A stretch of DNA of 64,000 nt from NCBI GenBank assembly GCA_000621405.1, contig JHYK01000003.1, positions 124,001-188,000 on the forward strand. Direction: 5' to 3'. The notes below the pieces were generated by a model. That model was not told the DNA's origin, made no database searches, and worked only from the letters and a program-made list of their open reading frames with translations. Origin of the DNA: Lachnospiraceae bacterium AC3007. GTDB taxonomy: Bacteria; Bacillota; Clostridia; Lachnospirales; Lachnospiraceae. Both the position numbers and the translations under genes were made by a program. Of this stretch, positions 16,884-24,710 are shown one piece after another (position 1 is the first letter of the stretch; each line of letters starts with the position of its first letter).

Positions 16884-18284
16884 ATGGCTATAGAAGTAGA
16901 TATGATGAAAAAGGTTCCGGTATCGGAACAGGCGCCCGAAGAAAGAGCGCATAATTTTGAGGAGGTATGTCTCGGCTATAACGAGGAAGAGGCCCGTGCG
17001 GAAGCAACCAGGTGCTTAAACTGCAAGAACCCCAAATGTGTCGAGGGATGTCCCGTAAGCATTAATATTCCGGGTTTTATTGCAAAGATCAAGGAAGGTG
17101 ATATGGCCGGGGCATATGATGTCATCGGTGAGGCAAGTTCGCTTCCTGCCGTATGCGGAAGGGTCTGTCCCCAGGAGACACAGTGCGAGGGCGTCTGCAT
17201 AAGAGGCATTAAGGGTGAAGCGGTATCAATTGGCAAACTGGAGAGATTCACCGCTGACTGGGCTGCAGAGCAGGGTATATCCCCCAAGGCTCCTTCCGAA
17301 AAGAAGAACATAAAGGTAGCCGTTATAGGCGCGGGTCCTTCCGGACTTACCTGCGCCGGAGACCTTGCGAAGATGGGTTATGACGTAACGATCTATGAGG
17401 CGCTTCATAAGGCAGGAGGCGTGCTCGTATACGGAATTCCTGAATTCAGGCTTCCCAAGGAGAAGGTTGTCGCCCGCGAGATAGAAAATGTTAAGGCTCT
17501 GGGCGTTAAGATCAAGACTGACTATGTGATAGGAAGATCCGAGACCATAGATGAGCTCATGGAGGATGAGGGCTACAGCGCCGTCTATATTGCGTCAGGC
17601 GCAGGTCTTCCCATGTTCATGCATATACCCGGAGAGCAGGCTCTGGGAGTATATTCAGCTAATGAATATCTTACCCGCGCCAATCTCATGAAGGCATACA
17701 GAGATGATCACGATACTCCGATCAATGTCGGCAGGAAGACCGTTGTCGTCGGAGGAGGCAACGTGGCTATGGATGCTGCACGTACAGCGCTGAGACTCGG
17801 CTCTGAGGTCACTGTAGTCTACAGAAGATCCGAGAAGGAACTTCCTGCAAGAGCAGAAGAGGTACACCATGCGAAGGAGGAAGGCATCCGCTTCGAGCTT
17901 CTTACCAATCCTGTGGAGATCCTTGAAGATGAGAACGGTCTCGTAAAGGGCATCAGGGTGATAAAGATGGAGCTTGGCGAGCCTGATGCTTCCGGAAGGA
18001 GAAGACCTGTCGAGATCGAGGGCTCCGAATACGAGATAGAATGCGATCTGGTCATCATGGCGCTCGGAACCACTCCCAACCCTCTTATAGCCGGCACTAC
18101 AGACAATCTTGAGACCAATAAGAAAAAGTGCATCGTCGCTGATGAGGAGACCGGAGCAACGTCCAGGAATGGCGTATTTGCAGGTGGTGACTGCGCTACC
18201 GGTGCAGCGACTGTCATCCTTGCCATGGGAGCCGGCAGAAAAGCAGCGAAGGGAATAGACAACTACATAAAAGGACAGCTCTGA
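16884..18284 (+). CDS. nfnB: NfnB / GltA-type NADPH-dependent flavoprotein subunit
   Basis: 466 aa. The N-terminal part carries cysteine motifs for two [4Fe-4S] clusters (CLNCKNPKCVEGCP and CGRVCPQETQCEGVC). An FAD-binding site VAVIGAGPSGLTCAGDLAKM follows and a second Rossmann site VVVGGGNVAMDAARTALRLG binds NAD(P)H. The end has GVFAGGDCATGAATVILAMG. Such proteins are often annotated as glutamate synthase small subunit, but the adjacent NfnA-like gene and absence of a large glutamate synthase subunit favour an Nfn complex. Confidence 0.93.
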   Translation: MAIEVDMMKKVPVSEQAPEERAHNFEEVCLGYNEEEARAEATRCLNCKNPKCVEGCPVSINIPGFIAKIKEGDMAGAYDVIGEASSLPAVCGRVCPQETQCEGVCIRGIKGEAVSIGKLERFTADWAAEQGISPKAPSEKKNIKVAVIGAGPSGLTCAGDLAKMGYDVTIYEALHKAGGVLVYGIPEFRLPKEKVVAREIENVKALGVKIKTDYVIGRSETIDELMEDEGYSAVYIASGAGLPMFMHIPGEQALGVYSANEYLTRANLMKAYRDDHDTPINVGRKTVVVGGGNVAMDAARTALRLGSEVTVVYRRSEKELPARAEEVHHAKEEGIRFELLTNPVEILEDENGLVKGIRVIKMELGEPDASGRRRPVEIEGSEYEIECDLVIMALGTTPNPLIAGTTDNLETNKKKCIVADEETGATSRNGVFAGGDCATGAATVILAMGAGRKAAKGIDNYIKGQL

Positions 18285-18297
18285 TTAGGAGAAGCAT

Positions 18298-19026
18298 ATG
18301 ACTCTGAATGAAAAGGCCAATGAGCTTAAGACATCCGGTTGCGCGCTCACGATCTGCGGAGGAGCGGGTGCTGTATTTATGATCCTTGTCTTATCCGGGG
18401 TGATACCGCTGAATCTTGCGGGTCCCTTTGGCATACTCACAAAATGCATCATGAGTCTGTTGTTTGTCCTTTTTCTGGTGACAGGGATCATCTCCCTTAA
18501 GAGATCGAAGTCCGCTTTTGAGGATGCCAAGAGAGAGACCGAGAAAAAGAACGATATCAAGAAGTGGTTTCTTGATACGTATGATGCCGCCTCCCTTGAT
18601 GAGATCATAGACAGCCGTCCTGAGGAGCCTGATGCAGCGGAAGAAGCATCTAAGGCTGAAGAAGATGAGGAAGAGTCATCTGATGATGAAGTAGTCCCGG
18701 ATGATGAAGCAGTTCCGGATGATCCGTCCGGAGCCGATGATACTCATGATAACGCTGAAGCATCCGATAACGGGGATGCATCCGATGAAGAAGCATCTGA
18801 TGAAGAAGTTCCGGCAGATGATGAATACGCCGTTGCGGATCCAATTGCTGAATTTGATAAGAATTACAGATTCTTTGCCCGGTCCGAACTGATAAAAGAC
18901 AAGATCTGCGAAAGGTTCATGGACGTGGAGGATGCGCTCATGTCCGAGCTTACCGAAGAACTCTATAACGAGATCTTTGAAGAAGGTGACACATCTTCTA
19001 TAGAAGAGGAAGAGGAAGAAGCCTGA
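18298..19026 (+). CDS. Acidic two-span membrane protein, unknown function
   Basis: 242 aa, not recognised. Two hydrophobic spans (about 16-38 and 49-66) are followed by a short basic stretch, then a very acidic low-complexity region (about 103-180; many D, E, S with repeats of ASDEE/VPDDE). A less biased C-terminal segment (YRFFARSELIKDKICERFMD) follows before a poly-Glu end. Both membrane spans are at the N-terminus, so most of the protein is likely cytosolic. It sits 13 bp after nfnB and abuts rlmH without a gap. The acidic repeat DNA (GATGAAGCATC-like units) may be prone to length change. Confidence 0.75.
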   Translation: MTLNEKANELKTSGCALTICGGAGAVFMILVLSGVIPLNLAGPFGILTKCIMSLLFVLFLVTGIISLKRSKSAFEDAKRETEKKNDIKKWFLDTYDAASLDEIIDSRPEEPDAAEEASKAEEDEEESSDDEVVPDDEAVPDDPSGADDTHDNAEASDNGDASDEEASDEEVPADDEYAVADPIAEFDKNYRFFARSELIKDKICERFMDVEDALMSELTEELYNEIFEEGDTSSIEEEEEEA

Positions 19027-19473
19027 ATGCTCCGTGTGACGCTGATCTCCTGCGGAAGGCTGAAAGAGCGATATCTTCGTGATGCAGTATCCGAGTATGA
19101 AAAGAGGCTTAAAGCATATATCTCGCTTAATATGCAGGAGCTTGATGACGGACCTGACCCTCACGCTGAATCGGACAGGATATTAAAAGCGATTCCCGAA
19201 GGGGCATATGTCATTACTCTTGAGATAGAAGGTGAGCAGTTTACTTCGGAAGGTTTTTCCGACAGACTTGTAAAACTCATGAATAACGGGATGAGTCATA
19301 TCTGCTTTATCATCGGCGGCTCAGACGGTCTTGATATGTCTGTCAGGGAAAGGGCCGATATGAAGCTCAGTTTTTCCAAAATGACATTCCCGCATCAGCT
19401 CATGAGAGTAATATTTTTAGAGCAGCTGTACAGAGCATTTAAGATAATCAAAAATGAGCCTTATCATAAATGA
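19027..19473 (+). CDS. rlmH: 23S rRNA (pseudouridine1915-N3)-methyltransferase
   Basis: 148 aa, slightly shorter than the usual 155-160. SPOUT methyltransferase that modifies pseudouridine 1915 in helix 69 of 23S rRNA. Motifs: LKERYLRDAVSEYEKRL near the N-terminus, CFIIGGSDGLD in the SAM-binding knot, and the C-terminal MTFPHQLMRVIFLEQLYRAF with IKNEPYHK end, which is diagnostic. It starts right after the stop of the acidic membrane protein gene. Confidence 0.97.
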   Translation: MLRVTLISCGRLKERYLRDAVSEYEKRLKAYISLNMQELDDGPDPHAESDRILKAIPEGAYVITLEIEGEQFTSEGFSDRLVKLMNNGMSHICFIIGGSDGLDMSVRERADMKLSFSKMTFPHQLMRVIFLEQLYRAFKIIKNEPYHK

Positions 19474-19509
19474 TGACATGTTCCTTATCTAAGGCCGAAG
19501 GGAGGCGAC

Positions 19510-20814
19510 ATGGATTTCATTCATATCATTGAGAAAAAAAGAGACGGAGGAAAGCTCTCCAAAGAAGAGATCTATTATTTCATCTCAAAATATGTGGCCG
19601 GAGAGATACCTGATTATCAGGTCGCTGCTCTTCTCATGGCGATATACCTTAACGGATGTGATGATGAAGAGACATATGATCTTACATACTCCATGGCTTA
19701 CTCGGGGGACGTCATCGATCTTTCGGCCATACCCGGTATTAAGGTCGACAAGCATTCAACGGGAGGAGTTGGAGACAAGGTAACCCTTATCGTGGCTCCT
19801 GTTGCCGCTGCATGCGGCGTGCCTACAGCCAAGATGAGCGGAAGAGGTCTGGGTTTTACGGGAGGCACCATAGATAAGCTCGAATCCATTCCGGGCTTTT
19901 CCACTTCCCTTACTGAAGATGAATTCATATCCCAGGTCAAAGATACCGGATATGCTCTTATAGGTCAGACAAAGGATCTGGCTCCCGCGGACAAGCTGCT
20001 CTATGCGCTTCGCGATGTGACCGGGACAGTAGGATGCGTGCCGCTCATCGCTTCCTCCATAATGAGCAAGAAGATCGCTGCCGGAAGCGATGCCATAGTC
20101 CTTGAAGTCACTCACGGGACAGGCGCTTTTATGAGAGAAGAGGAAAAAGCCCGCGAGCTTGCCCGTCTCATGATGGATATCGGAAAGAGAGCCGGGCTTG
20201 AGATGAGAGCTGTGATCACCGATATGAATGAGCCTTTGGGGCATTCCATAGGCAATTCGCTGGAGGTTATAGAAGCGATCGAAGCTCTTAAGGGCAATAC
20301 GGCAGAAGATGTATACGAGGTGATGCATGTCATCATACCAGAGATGATAGTCGCAGGAGGAAAGGCAGACAGCAGGGAAGAAGCATGGAACATGGCGAAG
20401 AAGGCCATATCTTCAGGCCGCGCTCTAGAATGCTTCAGGTCCATGATACGCAGCCAGCACGGAGATCCGGGCATCATAGATGATTACAGCCTTCTTCCCG
20501 AGGCTCCTTATCACATGGACGTTACAGCAGACGCTGACGGTTTTCTTAAAGTGAATGACTGCGCAGGCATCGGCGAGTGTCTTAAGGTGCTCGGAGGCGG
20601 GAGACTCACCAAGGAGCAGGAGATAGACCTTTCCGTGGGCCTTGAGATGAGGGTCAAGCACCAGGATGAAGTAAAGAAGGGCGATCTGCTGCTTGAGATA
20701 TTTGCAAGAAATAAAGAAGAAGCGGAAGCTGCGAGAGAACAGTATCTGGCTTCTGTTGAGATAACAAAAGAAAAGCCTGAAAAAGGCACTCTTATCTACA
20801 CACTGGATGACTGA
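19510..20814 (+). CDS. pdp: Pyrimidine-nucleoside phosphorylase
   Basis: 434 aa. Cleaves uridine, thymidine or deoxyuridine with phosphate to base and (deoxy)ribose-1-phosphate, for salvage. Motifs: the signature SGRGLGFTGGTIDKLESIPG (116-135), KVDKHSTGGVGDKVTL (phosphate binding, 79-94) and IMSKKIAAGSDAIVLEV. A DeoA-type thymidine phosphorylase is an alternative, but the Gram-positive context favours Pdp. RBS AAGGGAGG precedes the ATG; its end overlaps phoH by 8 bp. Confidence 0.95.
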   Translation: MDFIHIIEKKRDGGKLSKEEIYYFISKYVAGEIPDYQVAALLMAIYLNGCDDEETYDLTYSMAYSGDVIDLSAIPGIKVDKHSTGGVGDKVTLIVAPVAAACGVPTAKMSGRGLGFTGGTIDKLESIPGFSTSLTEDEFISQVKDTGYALIGQTKDLAPADKLLYALRDVTGTVGCVPLIASSIMSKKIAAGSDAIVLEVTHGTGAFMREEEKARELARLMMDIGKRAGLEMRAVITDMNEPLGHSIGNSLEVIEAIEALKGNTAEDVYEVMHVIIPEMIVAGGKADSREEAWNMAKKAISSGRALECFRSMIRSQHGDPGIIDDYSLLPEAPYHMDVTADADGFLKVNDCAGIGECLKVLGGGRLTKEQEIDLSVGLEMRVKHQDEVKKGDLLLEIFARNKEEAEAAREQYLASVEITKEKPEKGTLIYTLDD

Positions 20815-21817
20815 GAGAATTGATATAAGCGGGCTTGGCAACGATATCATTCAGGCAGTTGCCGGCTCATGCGACAGAAATATAAGTTATATAGAAAAAA
20901 AGCTGGGTACCCGTATATCCATAAGGTCGGGTGTGATATCCGTAGAAGGGGAAGGGAGATCTCCCGGAGAGGGAGTATCGCTTATCAGGGAGCTGCTAAG
21001 ACTCGCTTCGGAGGGAGAAGATATAGACGAGCAGAAGCTGAATTATACATTTGAGAGTATTAAGGACGAGTCCGGTGAATTCATAACGAGCGTCGACAAG
21101 GATGTCATCTGTCATACCGTACAGGGGAAGCCGGTCAAACCCAAGACCGTCGGCCAGAAAAGATATGTGGATGCCATGGAGCGGGATATGGTAGTCTTCG
21201 GAATAGGTCCTGCGGGCACCGGTAAGACTTATCTTGCCATAGCGAAGGCGGTCACTGCATTCAAGAAGGAAGAGATATCCAGGATCATCCTTACAAGGCC
21301 AGCGATAGAAGCAGGAGAGAAACTCGGATTTCTCCCTGGAGATCTGCAGAGCAAAGTGGATCCTTATCTGAGACCGCTGTACGATGCTCTCTATGCCACC
21401 ATGGGAGCCGATGCATTCCAGAAGAATACCGAGAAGGGGCTTATAGAGGTGGCGCCTCTGGCATATATGAGAGGACGGACGCTCGATAATGCGTTCATAA
21501 TCCTGGATGAGGCTCAGAATACCACACCTGCTCAGATGAAGATGTTCCTGACCCGTATAGGGTTCGGATCGAAGGTCGTGATCACCGGTGACAGGACGCA
21601 GAAGGATCTTGCGGAAGGCGCGGTGTCCGGACTTGACGTGGCGCAGAGAGTGCTTCACGGAATAGAAGGTATATCTTTTATCACACTTACTGCCAAGGAC
21701 GTGGTGAGACATCCGCTGGTCCAGAAGATAGTAAAGGCGTACGAGGAATATGAAGTTAAGCACGAAGGCAGAAGAGAGAGAAGAGATAAGAGGAAGCGAA
21801 GAGACAAAGATACCTGA
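20807..21817 (+). CDS. phoH: PhoH family protein
   Basis: 336 aa. The Walker A motif is GIGPAGTGKTYLAIAKAV, and Walker B-like FIILDEAQNTTPAQMKMFL and GDRTQKDL follow, as in PhoH/YbeZ ATPases, thought to act in RNA metabolism with YbeY. An N-terminal KH-like domain precedes the ATPase. The C-terminus is strongly basic (RRERRDKRKRRDKD). The gene overlaps both pdp and the following membrane protein gene. The order phoH-HD protein-ybeY is a conserved Firmicute cluster. Confidence 0.95.
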   Translation: MTERIDISGLGNDIIQAVAGSCDRNISYIEKKLGTRISIRSGVISVEGEGRSPGEGVSLIRELLRLASEGEDIDEQKLNYTFESIKDESGEFITSVDKDVICHTVQGKPVKPKTVGQKRYVDAMERDMVVFGIGPAGTGKTYLAIAKAVTAFKKEEISRIILTRPAIEAGEKLGFLPGDLQSKVDPYLRPLYDALYATMGADAFQKNTEKGLIEVAPLAYMRGRTLDNAFIILDEAQNTTPAQMKMFLTRIGFGSKVVITGDRTQKDLAEGAVSGLDVAQRVLHGIEGISFITLTAKDVVRHPLVQKIVKAYEEYEVKHEGRRERRDKRKRRDKDT

Positions 21818-22991
21818 AGAAAAGGAAGTAAGGGCAAGAAGCACCATCATGCCTTATCACATTCTCTTTGTAGCGATCCTTTCTTTCGTCTCATCCATAG
21901 AGATGCTGATAGCAAGTCAGAGCGTGACAGGAGCAGTCCGCAATCTCATAGTTGTGGCTGTGATAGGTTCCGCCGTGGCTTTTTCGTGCAGCAGATGGAT
22001 ATCCTTCAGGACAGCCCTTGTGATAGCGGGACTCGGAGTCCTTGCTTCTGTCCAGGCATTTATCCCTGATTTTATCATTCCCATAGCTTCATTTACCGTG
22101 GTCCTGGCTCTTCTTGCGAACAATCTGTACGTAGGGCTCTTTTGCCTGATGCTTTTTTCGGCGCTGCCTTTCCTTGTGACCGAGAGGTCCTTTGAATATC
22201 TTTTATTCTATATGGTCACAGGTCTCATTGCCACGGCTCTTATCTTCGGAAGAAGGAAGATGGGAAGATATACAGACGTGCTGATTGCCTATGCTCTGAC
22301 TTACATACTTCTCTTCACGGGGCTAGTCATATTAAAAAGGAGCACACTTACGCCTGCTCTTATCATAGGCCCGATAGTAGGCCTGGTACTTAACGTCGTT
22401 ATAATGCAGATAGCCGGATATGAATATTACGACATAGTGATAAAGGCCGAAGAGGAACTTATTCAGGATGTGGTGGATCCCGAGTATCCGCTGCTTTTAT
22501 CGCTCAAGAAGGAAAATAAAAGAGAATTCAAACGGGCTATCCATACCGCCCACTTCACGGAGCTTTTTGCCAACAGACTGGGCTACGATCCTGTACTCAT
22601 GAAGGGACTTGGCTTTTATCACAGGATAGGCGTACTTATCGAAAATGATATGCCGCTGTCCGAGAGGACAGTCTCCATCGCGCTGGATGAAGGTTTTCCC
22701 GATAATATCATCGACGGGCTTTCACAGTACGGTGCAGCAAGACCGGGAGAAAAGATATCGGCCGAGGTATCGATAGTAGTGATAGTCGATACCGTGATCG
22801 TGGCTCTTATGAACGAATTCTCCAAAGAGACGCAGGAGCCGGATCTCAATAAATTCATCGATAAGACCATATTGAAGCTTTTCTCCGGCAGGGATTCAAT
22901 GCTTAAAAGATCGGCCATACCTTATAACGATCTTGAAGAGATAAGAAAAACGCTTAAGAGCGAGAGGATCTATTATGACTTTCTCCGTTGA
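21750..22991 (+). CDS. Degenerate 7TM-HD (PgpH/YqfF-type) membrane protein
   Basis: 413 aa in the position that pgpH (c-di-AMP phosphodiesterase) holds in other Firmicutes. It lacks the large extracellular domain of PgpH: an N-terminal tail is followed directly by 6-7 membrane spans (about 36-225) and a cytosolic domain (about 230-413). In that domain the HD pair (YHDIG) reads YHRIG (His291-Arg292), the first His ligand is not kept, and the later HHG reads QYGA; the Asp of VIVDTVIVA remains. So metal-dependent hydrolysis looks lost. The ATG at 21750 has an RBS (GAGGA) but overlaps phoH by 68 bp; a start at 21849 (MPYHIL) is possible. It overlaps ybeY by 17 bp. Confidence 0.82.
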   Translation: MKLSTKAEEREEIRGSEETKIPEEKEVRARSTIMPYHILFVAILSFVSSIEMLIASQSVTGAVRNLIVVAVIGSAVAFSCSRWISFRTALVIAGLGVLASVQAFIPDFIIPIASFTVVLALLANNLYVGLFCLMLFSALPFLVTERSFEYLLFYMVTGLIATALIFGRRKMGRYTDVLIAYALTYILLFTGLVILKRSTLTPALIIGPIVGLVLNVVIMQIAGYEYYDIVIKAEEELIQDVVDPEYPLLLSLKKENKREFKRAIHTAHFTELFANRLGYDPVLMKGLGFYHRIGVLIENDMPLSERTVSIALDEGFPDNIIDGLSQYGAARPGEKISAEVSIVVIVDTVIVALMNEFSKETQEPDLNKFIDKTILKLFSGRDSMLKRSAIPYNDLEEIRKTLKSERIYYDFLR

Positions 22992-23475
22992 TGTGGAAGA
23001 GGGCGCCGACAAGCTCGATCTTCCTGTAGAAGAGATATTTAAGGAAGTAGCCCTCGGGGCTCTTTCTTATACAGGCTGCCCGTATGAATGTGAGGTTTCT
23101 CTTACCATCACGGATGATCATACGATCCATTTGATGAACAGGCAGTACAGGAATATAGACCGCCCGACTGACGTGCTGTCCTTTCCGATGCTTGAATTTG
23201 ACAGCCCCGGAGATTTCGGAGGCATAGGCGCCGATGATCCGGGAGTTGTGGATCCCGATACGGGCGAGATAATGCTGGGAGACATAGTGATCTCGGCTGA
23301 TCATGTATTGAAGCAGGCTTCGGCATACGGGCACTCGGTCAAAAGAGAATTGGCTTTCCTAATTGCCCACAGTATGTTACACTTGCAAGGGTTTGACCAT
23401 ATGGAGCCCTCCATGGCCGCTGAAATGGAGAAGGCTCAGGAAGATATACTTCAAAGATCAGGGATAAGGAGATAG
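22975..23475 (+). CDS. ybeY: Endoribonuclease YbeY (rRNA maturation factor)
   Basis: 166 aa. Single-strand RNA endonuclease for 16S rRNA 3' end maturation and ribosome quality control. The zinc motif HSMLHLQGFDH (HxxxHxxxxxH) is intact near the C-terminus. The N-terminal half has MNRQYRNIDRPTDVLSFPM and a stretch IMLGDIVISADHV typical of the family. Translation overlaps the end of the HD-type gene. Clustering with phoH agrees with a joint role. Confidence 0.96.
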   Translation: MTFSVDVEEGADKLDLPVEEIFKEVALGALSYTGCPYECEVSLTITDDHTIHLMNRQYRNIDRPTDVLSFPMLEFDSPGDFGGIGADDPGVVDPDTGEIMLGDIVISADHVLKQASAYGHSVKRELAFLIAHSMLHLQGFDHMEPSMAAEMEKAQEDILQRSGIRR

Positions 23476-23478
23476 ATT

Positions 23479-24660
23479 TTGACTGCTCCAGAAAGATTCT
23501 GTCTATTATTAATATCAGGTACGCTGCTGCTTTCAGGATGTGGTGCGGCCGCGCCCGAGGCAGCTTCCGATGCTTCGGTAGAGACCGGCACGGAGGCGGT
23601 TGAAGATGTCGAAGCATATGACAAGTTCGAAGATTCAGTCTCTTCAGATGCGGCGACTCCGGCTGACGGGGCCATAGCCGCTCAGAAAGGATATGTATCA
23701 TCCCTCGGAGCTGAAAGAGTCCGCGAGGGAGATATGGTGCAGAGTTATCTTAGCGGAAGGATGGTCCCCTCCGATATCGGAGACAGAAGGCCTGTGGCCG
23801 TTATGCTCAATAATATCGAAGATGCCATGCCCATGAGCGGGGTAAGCTATGCCGATATCCTTTATGAGTGCGTGGTTGAGGGTTCCTTAACCCGTATGAT
23901 GGGGATATTTGAGAATTATGATGATCTGGAGAAGATAGGATCTGTCAGATCCTGCAGGAATTATTTTGTGTATTATGCGTTGGAATCCGATGCAATCTAC
24001 TGCCATTACGGTCAGTCTTCCTACGCCCTGCCGCTTCTTGAGCAGGATTACGTGGACAATCTTTCCGGACTTGCTGCAATAGGTGATACAGTCTTTTACA
24101 GGACGACAGACAGAGTCGCTCCTCATAATGCCTATGCCTCTGCCAAGGGGATAAAGAAGGGCATAGAGGATATGGGCTATCGTAATACATACAGGGACGG
24201 TTTTGTCGGCAAGTTTACCTTTGCCAAAGACGGAGACCCTAATGATCTCTCGGCTGAGAATTCTTATGATGCGACTCACGTGGAACCCGGATATAAGATC
24301 AATGAGCCATATCTTGAATATGATCCCGCAGACGGATTGTATCACAGGTGGCAGTACGGGACAGAGCACATAGACGATCTTACCGGAGAGCAGCTTGCTT
24401 TTGACAATGTGATCCTGCAGTATTCTGCGTGGGAACAGATAGATGACAAGGGCTATCTCGGATTTGACTGCCACGGCGGCGGGAAGATGACCTATATCAC
24501 AAAGGGAAAAGCCTGTGACGGCAAATGGATCTCCATCGGCGGAGAGGCCGGAGCTGTAAGGTATTTTGATGAAGACGGTGAAGAGATCGTCTTGAATCAG
24601 GGGAAGACTCTTATAGAGATAATACAGGACACTGAAGCGGACAAGGTTGTGGTAAGGTGA
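23479..24660 (+). CDS. DUF3048 (YerB-like) lipoprotein
   Basis: 393 aa. TTG start with AAGGAG 7 nt upstream. Lipobox LLLSGCG puts the acylated Cys at residue 21, after a short hydrophobic signal. An Ala/Glu/Asp-rich linker leads to the DUF3048 domain: RRPVAVMLNNIEDAMPMSGV, ADILYECVVEGSLTRMMGIF, and KIGSVRSCRNYFVYYALE. A second domain covers the C-terminal third. Family members resemble B. subtilis YerB and are thought to act at the cell envelope; the precise role is not known. Confidence 0.92.
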   Translation: MTAPERFCLLLISGTLLLSGCGAAAPEAASDASVETGTEAVEDVEAYDKFEDSVSSDAATPADGAIAAQKGYVSSLGAERVREGDMVQSYLSGRMVPSDIGDRRPVAVMLNNIEDAMPMSGVSYADILYECVVEGSLTRMMGIFENYDDLEKIGSVRSCRNYFVYYALESDAIYCHYGQSSYALPLLEQDYVDNLSGLAAIGDTVFYRTTDRVAPHNAYASAKGIKKGIEDMGYRNTYRDGFVGKFTFAKDGDPNDLSAENSYDATHVEPGYKINEPYLEYDPADGLYHRWQYGTEHIDDLTGEQLAFDNVILQYSAWEQIDDKGYLGFDCHGGGKMTYITKGKACDGKWISIGGEAGAVRYFDEDGEEIVLNQGKTLIEIIQDTEADKVVVR

Positions 24661-24710
24661 TGGCTTTGGTCCCCGGCTTATCCGTCCGCATATGAAGGAA
24701 GCATCAGGTA

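Noticed and set aside
15972-16952. A 326-codon open frame on the minus strand opposite nfnA
   Set aside because: Its product has no recognisable domain and mirrors the well-supported nfnA codons; it is a shadow caused by codon bias.
18650-18844. Open frames in other phases across the acidic repeat region
   Set aside because: They arise from low-complexity GAT/GAA-rich DNA and lack start signals.
20996-21850. A 284-codon minus-strand open frame opposite phoH
   Set aside because: phoH has Walker motifs and conserved context; the opposite frame has no RBS or family features.
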